A DNA stretch of 30,535 nucleotides. It comes from Clostridiales bacterium. Lineage in GTDB: Bacteria; Bacillota_A; Clostridia; Saccharofermentanales; Saccharofermentanaceae. Positions 30,425-30,535 of the stretch are shown in pieces (within the stretch, counting starts at the first letter, position 1; each line of letters begins with the position of its first letter). A program made the position numbers and the translations under genes. Location of the stretch: the NCBI GenBank assembly GCA_017537905.1, contig JAFYJX010000001.1, forward strand, positions 1 through 30,535, read 5' to 3'. The notes beneath the pieces are model-generated. The model was given only the letters and a program-made list of their open reading frames with translations. It ran no database searches and was not told the DNA's origin.

Positions 30425-30535
30425 ATGGCTACATATGTTGCAACCAAGGATTCAATAGAAAGGAAATGGCTCGTAATCGACGCTGAGGGCATGGTTCTCG
30501 GTCGTTTGGCTACAGAGGTTGCTAAGCTCTTAAGA
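30425..30535 (+). CDS. rplM: 50S ribosomal protein L13, 3' part cut by window
   Basis: The first 37 codons read [20 protein letters not shown] then [17 protein letters not shown], the conserved N terminus of L13, an early-assembling large-subunit protein that contacts 23S rRNA. The frame is open to the window edge. AAGGAG is eight bases before the ATG. rpsI (S9) would be expected next, as in most bacteria. Confidence 0.97.
   Translation, partial: MATYVATKDSIERKWLVIDAEGMVLGRLATEVAKLLR

Overview
The window reads as chromosome of a Gram-positive Clostridia/Eubacteriales-type anaerobe, perhaps a gut or rumen lineage. The reasons are rubredoxin, a PflX-type radical SAM enzyme, a DUF134 regulator, a Bacillus-type PurF with propeptide and Fe-S cysteines, an rplM leader, lipoproteins and single-pass wall-facing proteins, and moderate GC. 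This assignment is inference from gene content. I see no mobile element, CRISPR array or rRNA.

Layout. 1-250: a tRNA cluster (Met partial, Glu, Cys) with its terminator. 317-2379: an acidic alpha-helical protein overlapping a leaderless-for-secretion (cytosolic) GH26 mannanase-like enzyme. 2406-2540: tRNA-Gly(CCC) with terminator. 2829-2987: rubredoxin, a short gene. 3064-4194: CDF metal exporter. 4298-7119: YfhO-type membrane protein plus a small anchored partner. 7213-7287: tRNA-Gly(GCC). 7345-10309 (minus strand): two duplicated acyltransferase-3 membrane proteins. 10412-11278: RfbA. 11375-12061: DUF134 regulator plus thioredoxin. 12096-12986 (minus): PflX-like radical SAM protein. 13116-14471: PurF.

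From 14484 to 30217 the window is dominated by a family expansion. Seven transglutaminase-like proteins (here called A to G) lie on one strand, each with one N-terminal membrane anchor or lipobox, Ig-like/DUF5011-type beta modules and a C-terminal papain-like transglutaminase domain with an intact Cys-His-Asp triad. A and B follow PurF directly and carry long Gln/Pro/Arg- or Lys-rich cytoplasmic heads. Three envelope genes (two GT2 glycosyltransferases and an SGNH-like protein with Cys in place of Ser) sit between B and C. C to G follow, bracketed by two related small lipoproteins. D, E and F end in 88-125-residue Thr/Pro-rich tails with no sortase signal. The partial rplM gene with a strong promoter and an L13-leader-like hairpin closes the window.

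Together the YfhO protein, acyltransferases, RfbA, glycosyltransferases and SGNH protein suggest decoration of an envelope glycopolymer. The transglutaminase/lipoprotein array is the most likely undescribed system: a set of diversified, wall-facing protein-modifying (cross-linking or cleaving) enzymes. Its substrate cannot be read from the sequence. Several promoters have extended -10 (TGN-TATAAT-like) elements, and two genes (purF and transglutaminase E) appear to be translated without a Shine-Dalgarno leader.
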